Assembly (NCBI RefSeq): GCF_018304945.1
Contig: NZ_JAGQEE010000009.1
Span: forward strand, 104,251-168,250
Direction of reading: 5' to 3'
DNA length: 64,000 bases
Origin: Collimonas humicola
GTDB taxonomy: Bacteria; Pseudomonadota; Gammaproteobacteria; Burkholderiales; Burkholderiaceae_D
The notes under the pieces are model-generated. The model was given only the letters and a program-made list of their open reading frames with translations. It had not been told where the DNA came from and did no database searches. Positions within the stretch are counted from its first letter, which is position 1. Each line of letters opens with the position of its first letter. Made by a program: the position numbers and the translations under genes. Of the stretch, positions 55,161-63,915 are shown piece after piece.

Positions 55161-55595
55161 ATGAGCCCATTCTCAATAACATTTCGCGAATTGCGAATAT
55201 TCAGCGGGCTACGTCAGGCCGAGTTCGCTGCCCAATTGGGCTACGAGCAAAGCTATATTTCAGCCATAGAGCTAGGGACAAAAGGTCCGCCCACAGTCGA
55301 TTTTGTAGCGCGCTTGATTCATCGCTTTGAATTGGATGAGGAATGGAAAAACCGTTTGTTGGACGCTTTGGAGGTGTCGCACCGAAAAATAGTGCTGCCA
55401 AGTGAGGCATCTGAGGAGCTTTATAAGATGTTCAACGAATTGAGGCGTCAGCTCGACAAATTGCATCCAGCACAAGTTGAGCTTATGCAAGTCGCGCTGC
55501 GTTTGCCGGAATCGATATTGGCCAATGCGGCGAAGCCGACGGTATTGCCTAGGCGAAAAATCCGGCGTAATAAGAACGAGACCGGTGAGGCGTAG
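55161..55595 (+). CDS. Xre-family helix-turn-helix regulator of the Tn7-like element
   Basis: The 144-residue protein has an N-terminal Cro/C1-type HTH (ELRIFSGLRQAEFAAQLGYE, QSYISAIELGTKGPP) and a helical C-terminus ending in a basic tail (RRKIRRNKNE). It is the first gene inside the transposon end and precedes tnsA by 223 bp, so it probably controls transposition genes. Xre regulators are also found in CRISPR-associated Tn7-like elements. A palindrome just before tnsA (55795) is a possible binding site. No strong ribosome-binding site is seen before the ATG. Confidence 0.85.
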   Translation: MSPFSITFRELRIFSGLRQAEFAAQLGYEQSYISAIELGTKGPPTVDFVARLIHRFELDEEWKNRLLDALEVSHRKIVLPSEASEELYKMFNELRRQLDKLHPAQVELMQVALRLPESILANAAKPTVLPRRKIRRNKNETGEA

Positions 55596-55794
55596 GAACA
55601 AAGAATGCAGATGGCTGACTTTAAGGGACGGGTGGAATTTGCTACCTGTTTTGATGCGGTCAACGCATAAGAAAGTTTTTTTGGTATTTTCATTATTGAA
55701 ATAAAAGAACAATAATAAGAACTTTTTAGCTCTAAATTTGATGGTTTTTACGTGGCTATCTGTGTGTTTTGTGGGTAGTGGTGCAAACGGGAAA

Positions 55795-55807
55795 CTTTAG
55801 CCTAAAG
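55795..55807. promoter_or_regulatory. Palindrome upstream of tnsA, candidate Xre operator
   Basis: CTTTAG-C-CTAAAG is a perfect inverted repeat 11 bases before the tnsA ATG and overlaps its AAAGAGG ribosome-binding site. A protein bound here would block tnsABC transcription or translation initiation. Assignment to the Xre protein is by position only. Confidence 0.4.
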
Positions 55808-55818
55808 AGGTGGGGGTC

Positions 55819-56820
55819 ATGTTCGGGAACATTCCAGTGCAGACTGATGTGCGACGATTCGGAACGCTATCCGATATCGATGTGCTTCCGACTGAACCGG
55901 TACCGAAACCGCGTCGTGCCAAAGGGATGACATATAAGAAATTGTATGAACGCATCCGACAGGGCTATGGTATGGGCCACGGCAGTGGGTACAAGCCTTG
56001 GCTAACGTTGCGGCGGAAAAACCCATCGCCACGCTCGAATCAGGTAGTTTCGTGGATGCCCCCGCTTGGACGTACTGCCCATTATTTTTCTCGCGGGGAA
56101 TATCACACCGCACTACTCTTGCTTTGGCTGGGCGTCAAGGATTTGCGCGAACAGTTTCCCATTTGGCCGATTCCTCATCCCCACCCGCTGGTTGGGACGC
56201 CGGGAGCGGCCTCCCTCAATCTCCCTTGGTCGCGCGGACTTCTGACTATCGCTGACGAATGCGGCATTAATCATGGCTATGAAATAGGCTCCCGACAACC
56301 ATACGTGGCGAGTCTCGATTTGGTCGCCACGGCCCCTCTGACGGAGGGGCCAGTACTAGCCGTATTTTCTTCAAAGCCGATCAGCGAACCCACTGAGGAA
56401 GTCAAATGGCGGACACTTGAGCGACTTGAGCTGGAACGCCGTTATTCACTTGACATCGGGGCAACCTATTTTGTATCGAGTTCTGCCTTGATCCCATTGC
56501 TTACGGCTGGACAACTGGAGTGGTGGCTTGATTGTGCAACTTTGCATTGCGCGCCTCATCTTTCGCCGTATGTGGAGGGATTCGCAGAACAGATCAATAC
56601 GCATATGGAATTGCCTATTAACGAAACAGTCATTCGTGCTGGTGAATCGGTATCGCTCCCCATTGATGATGCATGGTTGTTGTTTCGATACTGCGCATGG
56701 ACACAAATAATTGACATCGATCCATCGGTTCGCATTCTCACGTCATATCCAATTCGGCCGGGCGGCCGCCAGTTGCAGCATGCCTTACGCCGTCGTCTAT
56801 TCGGAGAATCGTGGCCATGA
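55819..56820 (+). CDS. tnsA: TnsA-like transposon endonuclease
   Basis: From ATG 55819, with AAAGAGG at good spacing, the 333-residue protein has the TnsA restriction-endonuclease-like core: a Glu in SRGEYHTALLLLWLGV, LREQFPIWPI, an Asp in ASLDLVAT and a Lys in AVFSSKP. A family-typical helix LERLELERRYSLD comes next. TnsA cuts the 5' ends of the element so that transposition is cut-and-paste. The residue two before the Lys, Gln in Tn7 TnsA, is Ser here. It is about 60 residues longer than Tn7 TnsA. A GTG at 55810 is an alternative start. The stop overlaps tnsB (ATGA). Confidence 0.87.
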   Translation: MFGNIPVQTDVRRFGTLSDIDVLPTEPVPKPRRAKGMTYKKLYERIRQGYGMGHGSGYKPWLTLRRKNPSPRSNQVVSWMPPLGRTAHYFSRGEYHTALLLLWLGVKDLREQFPIWPIPHPHPLVGTPGAASLNLPWSRGLLTIADECGINHGYEIGSRQPYVASLDLVATAPLTEGPVLAVFSSKPISEPTEEVKWRTLERLELERRYSLDIGATYFVSSSALIPLLTAGQLEWWLDCATLHCAPHLSPYVEGFAEQINTHMELPINETVIRAGESVSLPIDDAWLLFRYCAWTQIIDIDPSVRILTSYPIRPGGRQLQHALRRRLFGESWP

Positions 56821-59192
56821 ACAATACAACAATTGAGCCTGGTGATGTACTCATTGGGACGACAGGCGAATCTCCCCTTCAGGGGCCATATCGTGTTCTG
56901 GAAATAATTCGACGGTTTGATAAGGTTACGTTGATCCCGATCCCTATCGGCCCGAGAAAGACTGAAGGGAGAAAGCAGGCGAATTATTATGCTCGTGGAT
57001 TTTTGTCGCAAAGGTTTTCTCACCTAACGGGTTGGCTCGAAAAAAATGTGCTCAGTAAAACGACGATTGAACTGCCTAGTCATTGGCACCTCAGCGATAT
57101 CGATCTACGCGAACTCTCACCCCCGAAGAGTGATCCAAGTATCCCAATAGAGGATCGCCATAGATCCCCGCTGGAAATTAAACGCAATTTCAAGTGGAAG
57201 CTGATCGAGCCGCTTATACCTGTGACGGCGGAGATTGGAAAAACACGCCCGCCCGACCTCACATGCCTTGATGCGCTGGTCCGTGAGCGTGCTTCCGAAG
57301 TCGGGGTCAGTGTGGGGCAATTATTTGATGCATTACATCGATACTATGCGTTCGGATGCATAAAGAATGCGCTATTGCCAAATAATATTGGACGATCTGG
57401 TGCACCAGGAAAACCTCGGCGAGCAAAGAAAAATGTGAAGCTTGGTCGCAAGAATGAAGCCGCCAAGGCAGGGAATACTGAATTAGCCGGGCTAATTCTA
57501 GACGAGGAACACGTTCAAAATATCAGAGATGGTTACATGATGTTTGTGCGGCCTGGCACAACGGTTACACAAGCATTTCTGTCCATGAGCAGTACATTCT
57601 ATTGCAGCGGTCATACCATGAAACATGGCCATCTGATTCCCAATCTATTGGATGCCCATCTTCGGCCGACGGAGAGTGAATTTAGATATCACGGACCGCG
57701 GGCCGAAGATGCTACCGCTGCAGCTCGCCGGCTGATGGGAGAGGGTGATTGGGCACGCAATTATCGGCCCCTTTTAGGGACTGTCCGCGATGGCATTCCA
57801 ACCATAGGTCAGGTAGGATCGCTGGATGCGTCACCGGTAGATGTCAATTTCGTTGCATGTGGAGATCCTCTTCAACCCATCGGGGTTGGTCGAGGTCTTT
57901 TCGTGCGTGATGCATGGCTTGGTCTATATTTCGGTTGGACTATTGGTCTTGGCGGCTTTGGTACCAACGACGCTAAGCTAGCGATTTTGCGTGCAGCAAC
58001 CGATAAGTCTTCACTGCTTGCCCGTTATAACCTCGATTTGCCACCTGAAGATTTTCCGGCGCTTTTTTTCTCGAAGTATCTTTCGGATAATGGTGAGTTG
58101 CGTAGTTGCGATGGTATTGAATCCATTGTAGATGAGCTGACATCTCGTATAGAGTTTATTGCTAGCGGACGTGCCGATCGGAACAGCGCTTCCGAATCGG
58201 GACATCATTCACGGCATCGTCAATTTGATCACCATATCACCGGAACGACGAAAGGTCGTCAGACAAAGCGTGGCGAGCCGCTTGCTATTACAAAGGCGCT
58301 CCTCTCGCGCTATGAGTACACGCGTCTTCTCTTGTTGTGGATTCACTGGGCGAACACCAAGCAAACACTGCCGCTGCATATGGTGCCGACAGAAATGCGA
58401 CGGGAATTTTCGGCTCGGGGAAAGACGCCCGAGCGGACCAGAATAGAAATTTATCGTTGGGCAAAGGCAAACGGCTATGTGTCCGGGAAACCAGTAGACC
58501 CCACTTATTTGCGTGCTCATTTGCTTCCGAAATTTACTGCCAGTGTTCAGCGCAGTGGATTGATTTTACATCGCCCAAACAACGGCAATGCGGTCGAATT
58601 GCTTCATGGCGCCCGTTTCAATCATGAGTACTTAGCCTATTCCGGCATCATTCGCGATGCTTTGTCCCGAGGAAGCAAGCATATCGAGGTCAGTGCTGAT
58701 CCAGACGATCTATCCCAAATCATTTTTATTGATAAAAATGGAACACACGTCATTCCCAACATTAAGGACGATGTGATTTTGATTCATGAAGGAGGCATTC
58801 CGGATCTATGTGCGATAAATGACGTGGAAAAATTGCACGCTGTAGAAACCGCGTCAACCAGAGATCAAGATGCTATTGACCAACAATCGTTCAGAAAAGA
58901 AGTTGAGGCGGACGCGAAGGAAAAAAGAAAAATTGCACAAAGCATAGCCGGTCAAAACAAACAGAAGAGTGCGAAGAGTGCGAGTGTTCGCGCGGCTCAG
59001 CGATTCGAAAAACGTGCACAACTAGACGATGAAATATCCCGGCAGGCCGGTCGGGGCGACTCTTGCTCGCAACATGTACAGGAGCCATCGGCCACGCCTG
59101 TGCGGCTTCATCCGCAGCGGCCCATATCAACAAGAATGCAAGATTTGATGAAAAACCGCTTATCTCGCTTCAATGCGGAAAGGAAACTTTGA
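56817..59192 (+). CDS. tnsB: TnsB-like DDE transposase
   Basis: The 791-residue protein has an N-terminal DNA-binding half, then the catalytic RNase H core: D337 in GSLDASPVD, D424 in YLSDNGELRS and E460 in NSASESGHHS. D to E spacing is 35 intervening residues, the classic DD35E arrangement. A beta-barrel follows and then a long charged C-terminal tail (from residue 680) of the kind that contacts TnsC. TnsB binds the end repeats and joins 3' ends to target DNA. It is coupled to tnsA by a 4-base overlap and to tnsC by a 1-base overlap (TGATG). Confidence 0.92.
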   Translation: MNNTTIEPGDVLIGTTGESPLQGPYRVLEIIRRFDKVTLIPIPIGPRKTEGRKQANYYARGFLSQRFSHLTGWLEKNVLSKTTIELPSHWHLSDIDLRELSPPKSDPSIPIEDRHRSPLEIKRNFKWKLIEPLIPVTAEIGKTRPPDLTCLDALVRERASEVGVSVGQLFDALHRYYAFGCIKNALLPNNIGRSGAPGKPRRAKKNVKLGRKNEAAKAGNTELAGLILDEEHVQNIRDGYMMFVRPGTTVTQAFLSMSSTFYCSGHTMKHGHLIPNLLDAHLRPTESEFRYHGPRAEDATAAARRLMGEGDWARNYRPLLGTVRDGIPTIGQVGSLDASPVDVNFVACGDPLQPIGVGRGLFVRDAWLGLYFGWTIGLGGFGTNDAKLAILRAATDKSSLLARYNLDLPPEDFPALFFSKYLSDNGELRSCDGIESIVDELTSRIEFIASGRADRNSASESGHHSRHRQFDHHITGTTKGRQTKRGEPLAITKALLSRYEYTRLLLLWIHWANTKQTLPLHMVPTEMRREFSARGKTPERTRIEIYRWAKANGYVSGKPVDPTYLRAHLLPKFTASVQRSGLILHRPNNGNAVELLHGARFNHEYLAYSGIIRDALSRGSKHIEVSADPDDLSQIIFIDKNGTHVIPNIKDDVILIHEGGIPDLCAINDVEKLHAVETASTRDQDAIDQQSFRKEVEADAKEKRKIAQSIAGQNKQKSAKSASVRAAQRFEKRAQLDDEISRQAGRGDSCSQHVQEPSATPVRLHPQRPISTRMQDLMKNRLSRFNAERKL

Positions 59193-60712
59193 TGAACGCT
59201 CCCGTTGATACGTCTTTCCTAGGGGTATCCGATAATCCATTTTTGGAGCCGCTTGAAGAATATTTGTCGACAAGCAATCTCGAGGTGCGATTGCAAAGTT
59301 GGCCGTTATCCGGTCTGGACATGATGAACCTGGATACCCAAACGCGTCATGACTTGCTGGATCGAATGCAGGAACAAATGTTTGAGCCCACTTTCACATC
59401 CCTTGACACGACAACCCGCCTCTTTCGCATGATCCGTCGTGGCTATATAGGGCGTAATCCGGTGTTGGTATCGTCCCGTGCAAGAGCGATGTCGATTGCG
59501 CGTTGCGCGGGGAAGGAGTTGAAAGACTTGCCATGGTTTCCGAATTCCGCAAAAGGCATGCGCATCAGTGGTATTACTGGCTTGGGGAAGTCATACGAAA
59601 TTCGGCGCGCCCTCATGCAATTACCGCAAAAGTATGTACATGGGCGGTCCCAACGCGCTGATTGGAACCATATGACCCAAGCGACATGGCTCTACGTTGC
59701 CATGAGTCACGACGGCTCGCTTGGTGGATTGTTGCTTCAGATTCTCACTGCACTTGATGCTGCGATCGGGACGGGTTACGCGGGTGAGCGAAGTCTGACC
59801 GGTCTTAGTAATGAAAAACTCGCAGTGCATGTAGGCATTATTCTTAACAATCATGGCGTCGGCGTGCTTGTGATTGATGAGTTGCAGGGTCGAAATTTCG
59901 CGGGTGGCGCACGGGGTGGTCTCGCTGCAACTTTCTTTTTGCGGCTACTCAATTTTGGCATTCCCTTGGTGCTAATTGGGAATCCACTTGGCATGGATGC
60001 GCTCGACACGTTTTCTCAGGACATGCGTCGTATAGGCTCCGGCGGAAACATCGAAATGCATCCTATGGAAGTAACTGATTATGATTTTACTGATGTTTTG
60101 GCGCCAGCACTTTGGCGTTATAACGTGATGCCAGAACCTTCGCCAATTGTGGACACTGAAGGTGCGATATTGTTCAAATATTGTGGTGGTATACGCGATT
60201 ATGGGGCGCGCATACGTGCCTGCTCTCAACGTTTGGCATTGGATTTGGGAGATCCATTCGTTACCGAGGAGCATATGGATGAAGTCTTTAACGGACCTGA
60301 TTTCAGTGTCAAGGACAGGGATTTGATTGCGGGATTTCGAGACAAGAATCCACTTCTTCTCCAGCAATTCGACGATGTGCCTTGGCAACGCTATGCTGTG
60401 CGATGGGGACTTTATCCCACGCCTACGCAGCACCCAGTAGCCAAAATCCGTGAATCTGGCGAACAGGCGCCGACAACTAGTAACACTGCGTCGTCTGCGA
60501 AGGCTAGAAAGTCTGTGGCGCAGCAGGCAAGTGAAACTGCACTACGTAACCGGACTCGCAAAGCAAATCAGAAGACATCGGAAGCAGCCATTCGTGAAAA
60601 TCTTGATTCGAATGATATGCGGAGCGATGGCTTGCAAGATTATCTTATTAGTGGGTTGGAGCAGTTGAAGACTAACGAAAAACTCGATCTGGAAGCTAAT
60701 CACAAACCATAA
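59192..60712 (+). CDS. tnsC: TnsC-like AAA+ ATPase regulator
   Basis: From ATG 59192, preceded by GGAAAGGAAAC, the 506-residue protein has Walker A GITGLGKS at 127-134 and Walker B VLVIDE at 225-230, with a sensor-like LVLIGNPLG. TnsC forms ATP-dependent filaments on target DNA and relays a target signal from TniQ/TnsD to TnsAB. The C-terminal 80 residues are polar and Lys-rich, possibly for TnsA/TnsB contact. An in-frame upstream extension lies inside tnsB and is rejected. Confidence 0.92.
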   Translation: MNAPVDTSFLGVSDNPFLEPLEEYLSTSNLEVRLQSWPLSGLDMMNLDTQTRHDLLDRMQEQMFEPTFTSLDTTTRLFRMIRRGYIGRNPVLVSSRARAMSIARCAGKELKDLPWFPNSAKGMRISGITGLGKSYEIRRALMQLPQKYVHGRSQRADWNHMTQATWLYVAMSHDGSLGGLLLQILTALDAAIGTGYAGERSLTGLSNEKLAVHVGIILNNHGVGVLVIDELQGRNFAGGARGGLAATFFLRLLNFGIPLVLIGNPLGMDALDTFSQDMRRIGSGGNIEMHPMEVTDYDFTDVLAPALWRYNVMPEPSPIVDTEGAILFKYCGGIRDYGARIRACSQRLALDLGDPFVTEEHMDEVFNGPDFSVKDRDLIAGFRDKNPLLLQQFDDVPWQRYAVRWGLYPTPTQHPVAKIRESGEQAPTTSNTASSAKARKSVAQQASETALRNRTRKANQKTSEAAIRENLDSNDMRSDGLQDYLISGLEQLKTNEKLDLEANHKP

Positions 60713-60723
60713 GGAGTGTAGCG

Positions 60724-62526
60724 ATGCTTGTCAATCCGGATAAACCGTCGATCAGCGTTCTCCCGTTCTTTCCAGCTGGCTTGCCCGATGAAACGATTGG
60801 ATCACGCATTAGCCGATATCACATTCTCAGAGGCCAACCGACCGCGCATTCGACTTATCGGCAATTGTTCGAACGAGGCGCATTTAGTCTGACTACCTTG
60901 ATACGGCGTCATCTCGACAAGCTGGCCGAAAAATTGCCAGGGCTACCGATGCAAAATCTCTGGAATTTACAGAGAGAGGGCACGCTTTTACCACTATTCC
61001 AACGATTCTCGGGGACGCAGACGGCTATTAAACATGGAGAAAATGGCGATGACATGGTTTCTGTCGAGCAGCCGCGACGCATCAACGGGGACAGCACGCT
61101 GACGCATATGTGCGCGGAGTGTCTTATTGAAGATGATGCAAATCATGGCACACCCTATCTGCATCGCTCCCATCAAATCCCAGGTGTCACGGCTTGTTGG
61201 AAGCATGCAACAAAACTGCTGGATTGTTGTCCAGCATGTCGTTGCCCATTTGCACAGCCCAATCAATTAATTCTGTCGGCCTGGCTCGGATGTGCGTGCG
61301 GATACGTGATCGCTGATCATGCGAAAACTGTTCAAGAATTGCCATCAGAGCTTGAAGTCGAATTTGCGCGCTTTGCGCAAGCTCTGCTAATAGATGAGTC
61401 CAGCCAACTGAATTCGGCGCAGTTGATAGCTGTATATAAGGAACGCGCAACCGAAATAGGATATGGGAGAGGAACGTTATGCTTGAAGCGTCAGGCACTC
61501 TTTGAACAGATCGAAGATTTTTTTGGCGCTTCGCTGCTGTCCAAAATCGATCCTGCGTACCGGACAGGGAAGCTCAGCGGCTGGTTTCACGTCATTAGCC
61601 CCTCCATGGCCGTCGAAACGCCGTTGAATCGTCACCTCATTTTTTCTTATTTCCTGTTTCGCGATGCGAAGCTATTTCTGAGTCGTGCGCGTATGGTTAT
61701 CGAGGCTTCAAGAAAATATGATGTTATACATGATGAAGAATCAGAGCGTGTGGGAGAGGGAAATTTGGACAGCAGCCATGGTGCGGCGAAACAATCTGTC
61801 GACCAATTGCTTAATGAGTTAGTAGAAAATGCACAGCGATACAATTATGGCGTGCAACAACTTTGGAACTATCATTTTGGGGTGATGAAACGGCTCGTAA
61901 AGTTGTTGCCTAATGCATGCGACGTGATTGACGAACGCTTGCGAGCAGTTGCGGCGGAAAAGAAACGCCGAGCTAGTACGACGTTGAAGATAAAGGAGCG
62001 CGACCAGCGCTCGGACGCGCAATGGGCTAAGGCAATCGCGACGATATCCGCTGAGCTCTATCAGAAAGATCAAAGACCGGTAAGAATAACGAGATCTAGG
62101 CTCATTAAAGCCGCGAAATTCAATCCAAAGGGCGTGAATTGGCCATTGGAAGCCAGATTCCCATTGGCGAATGCCACAAGCAAGAAGTTCGCTGAGACAA
62201 CCTGGTGTTTTTACGCTCGGCGGATGTTGTGGACGTTGCAGTCACTTCATGATCCTTATACACCTGTTCACAAAATTGTGATTTTGTCGGGGCTGGAGGT
62301 TTATAAGGCAAAAGCCATACTGCAGTATTTTTCCGATGTGACACGTTGCGGGGGAACTTCCATTAAAGTAATTAATGCGGTCCTAGATGAGCGTGGTATT
62401 GGCATGGATTGGCAAGGGCCGTGTCCTGAGCGATCATTTTATCGCGCCGGTAGGGCATATCGGCTCCGCACGAATCGTCGTGGACCGATCGGTGGACGCG
62501 CGGGAGACGTCCCGCGCATGTCGTGA
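60724..62526 (+). CDS. tniQ: TniQ/TnsD-family target-selection protein 1
   Basis: The 600-residue protein starts after a strong AAGGAG at 60711. Its N-terminus (LPFFPAGLPDETIGSRISRYH) and zinc fingers fit TniQ: MCAECLIEDD, HRSHQIPGVTACWKH and LDCCPACRCPF, then GCACGYV. A long C-terminal region follows with segments such as RITRSRLIKAAKFNPKGVNWP, like the sequence-specific DNA-binding half of TnsD. By analogy it could direct insertion to a fixed attachment site and recruit TnsC. Which site is unknown. Confidence 0.88.
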   Translation: MLVNPDKPSISVLPFFPAGLPDETIGSRISRYHILRGQPTAHSTYRQLFERGAFSLTTLIRRHLDKLAEKLPGLPMQNLWNLQREGTLLPLFQRFSGTQTAIKHGENGDDMVSVEQPRRINGDSTLTHMCAECLIEDDANHGTPYLHRSHQIPGVTACWKHATKLLDCCPACRCPFAQPNQLILSAWLGCACGYVIADHAKTVQELPSELEVEFARFAQALLIDESSQLNSAQLIAVYKERATEIGYGRGTLCLKRQALFEQIEDFFGASLLSKIDPAYRTGKLSGWFHVISPSMAVETPLNRHLIFSYFLFRDAKLFLSRARMVIEASRKYDVIHDEESERVGEGNLDSSHGAAKQSVDQLLNELVENAQRYNYGVQQLWNYHFGVMKRLVKLLPNACDVIDERLRAVAAEKKRRASTTLKIKERDQRSDAQWAKAIATISAELYQKDQRPVRITRSRLIKAAKFNPKGVNWPLEARFPLANATSKKFAETTWCFYARRMLWTLQSLHDPYTPVHKIVILSGLEVYKAKAILQYFSDVTRCGGTSIKVINAVLDERGIGMDWQGPCPERSFYRAGRAYRLRTNRRGPIGGRAGDVPRMS

Positions 62527-62568
62527 CGATGCGCAGCGATTGGAGAGCCGATCAAGCGTATACTTTCT

Positions 62569-63774
62569 ATGGAAATCAACTCTTTACCGATTCGGCGCCT
62601 TGATGAGACACTATATAGCATTGCAGCCAGAACGCGTTGGATGAATGTCGCTAAAGATGACCGCGATGCCTGTCGGAGCCTGTTCGGTTATTTTAGGCAT
62701 ACACGTGTATCTGATTTCCCAGTCGATCTCGTGCATTTTTGCGCTGTCACCGGCGAGCAGTACGGTAACCCACAAGACGTCTTGAACGAAATGACGCTTG
62801 CTGAATTCTTCAACCGGATCGGCAGTCACCCTTGGCACAGCGGCAGTTTGTGCTTGCCATTTGCTACGGCTGGTTACGGATTGTCGACATTGTCAAATGG
62901 CCACACCAATACATGGCGTGCATGCTCCCTATGCCTGGAATCAGAAATGAGCTTGGCTGGAACAGCCTTTTGGCATCGATCACATCATCTGCCGACGGCC
63001 TTTTTTTGTCCAGCTCATCGTGTACCGCTCAGTGTCTGTGTTTCGCCAATTCAAGTACGCCACAATTGTTTTTTGCTTCCGCAGGATACACTGCTGACTG
63101 ATAGGTTTCATGGAATTGTTGCAGCGGAAAACCAGGATCTCTTGTTGCGTTTGACGAAACTGGGTATGGATATTTTGTTCGACACGGAACGACCGATAGA
63201 TCAAGGCACCGCGCAAGCAGCGATATTCGACGCACTTAATGAGAAATGCTTGCTGACGTCATCGAAATTGATGTGTCGGGAACCATTTTTTACAGAGTTT
63301 TCCAGGCGCTATAGTTTTTTGCATCGATTTCCTGGGCTTTCCGATGCGGTATCATCACGAGGTATCGAAATTCTTCTTCGGAAGCTGCAACGGGAAAACA
63401 TCAATCGATCGGCGATCCATAATTTGTTGCTGATTGATTGGCTTTTTGGCTCATGGCGGTTGTTCAAAGAGCACTGCGCCTGGCATGAAGTTATGGGAAA
63501 TCGAGAGGAAAGTCGAGGAACAAAAAACTTTCCTCGAACAGAGACTGCGCGCTATGTCACGCTTCATGGTGTCTGTGGCATAAATGGTAGCGAGCAAGAT
63601 AGTCACCGAGAAATATGTTTAAGATTTCTCGATACAAATAGGTGCGCGACGAGAAGTCGATTTTCCCGTGCGGCGCCAAAATCTTTTAGATGGTTGTCGC
63701 GCTATGATTCTGATTGGTTCAATCACTATGTTCCATCTATTTGCCGATCTCGGAAGCAAAATGAACTATTTTGA
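62569..63774 (+). CDS. tniQ: TniQ/TnsD-family target-selection protein 2
   Basis: The 401-residue protein begins INSLPIRRLDETLYSIAARTR and has TniQ zinc ligands in ACSLCLES, WHRSHHLPTAFFCPAHRVPL, so it is a second, shorter TniQ. Its C-terminus contains CATRSRFSRAAPKSFRWLSR and YDSDWFNHYVP, TnsD-like target-binding features. It follows the first by 42 bp with no clear ribosome-binding site. A second TniQ may serve another target pathway. It appears intact. Confidence 0.87.
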   Translation: MEINSLPIRRLDETLYSIAARTRWMNVAKDDRDACRSLFGYFRHTRVSDFPVDLVHFCAVTGEQYGNPQDVLNEMTLAEFFNRIGSHPWHSGSLCLPFATAGYGLSTLSNGHTNTWRACSLCLESEMSLAGTAFWHRSHHLPTAFFCPAHRVPLSVCVSPIQVRHNCFLLPQDTLLTDRFHGIVAAENQDLLLRLTKLGMDILFDTERPIDQGTAQAAIFDALNEKCLLTSSKLMCREPFFTEFSRRYSFLHRFPGLSDAVSSRGIEILLRKLQRENINRSAIHNLLLIDWLFGSWRLFKEHCAWHEVMGNREESRGTKNFPRTETARYVTLHGVCGINGSEQDSHREICLRFLDTNRCATRSRFSRAAPKSFRWLSRYDSDWFNHYVPSICRSRKQNELF

Positions 63775-63776
63775 GT

Positions 63777-63915
63777 TTAAATGTAAGCGCCAATTCTTCT
63801 CCCTCCTATCGCCGCGCCTCCCCGAGTTAGGTAATCCATAGGTGTTGGTGCTGATTGAATCTTGACCCTGGGTTGGACTGAACCCCTCGGGCTGGACCAA
63901 GGTTGAACTAGAAAC
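63777..63915. other. Region between tniQ2 and IS3 transposase, contents unresolved
   Basis: These 139 bases after the tniQ2 stop carry no gene. They include repeated words around 63856-63895 (CTTGACC, TTGGACTGAACCCC, GGCTGGACC) that may be the terminal region of the IS3-family element. No TnsB-type AATAAA-CTTGAAT repeat is present, so this does not look like the other transposon end. Confidence 0.4.

Noticed and set aside
54984..55819. TGACCCCC (54984) and GGGGGTCA (55812) as a regulatory inverted repeat
   Set aside because: Only 8 bp long, 820 bp apart and low complexity; likely coincidence.
54891..63792. AATGTAAGCGGCAAT near 54891 and AATGTAAGCGCCAAT near 63780 as transposon termini
   Set aside because: The near-identical 15-mers are in direct rather than inverted orientation and lie outside the TnsB-type repeats; probably chance.
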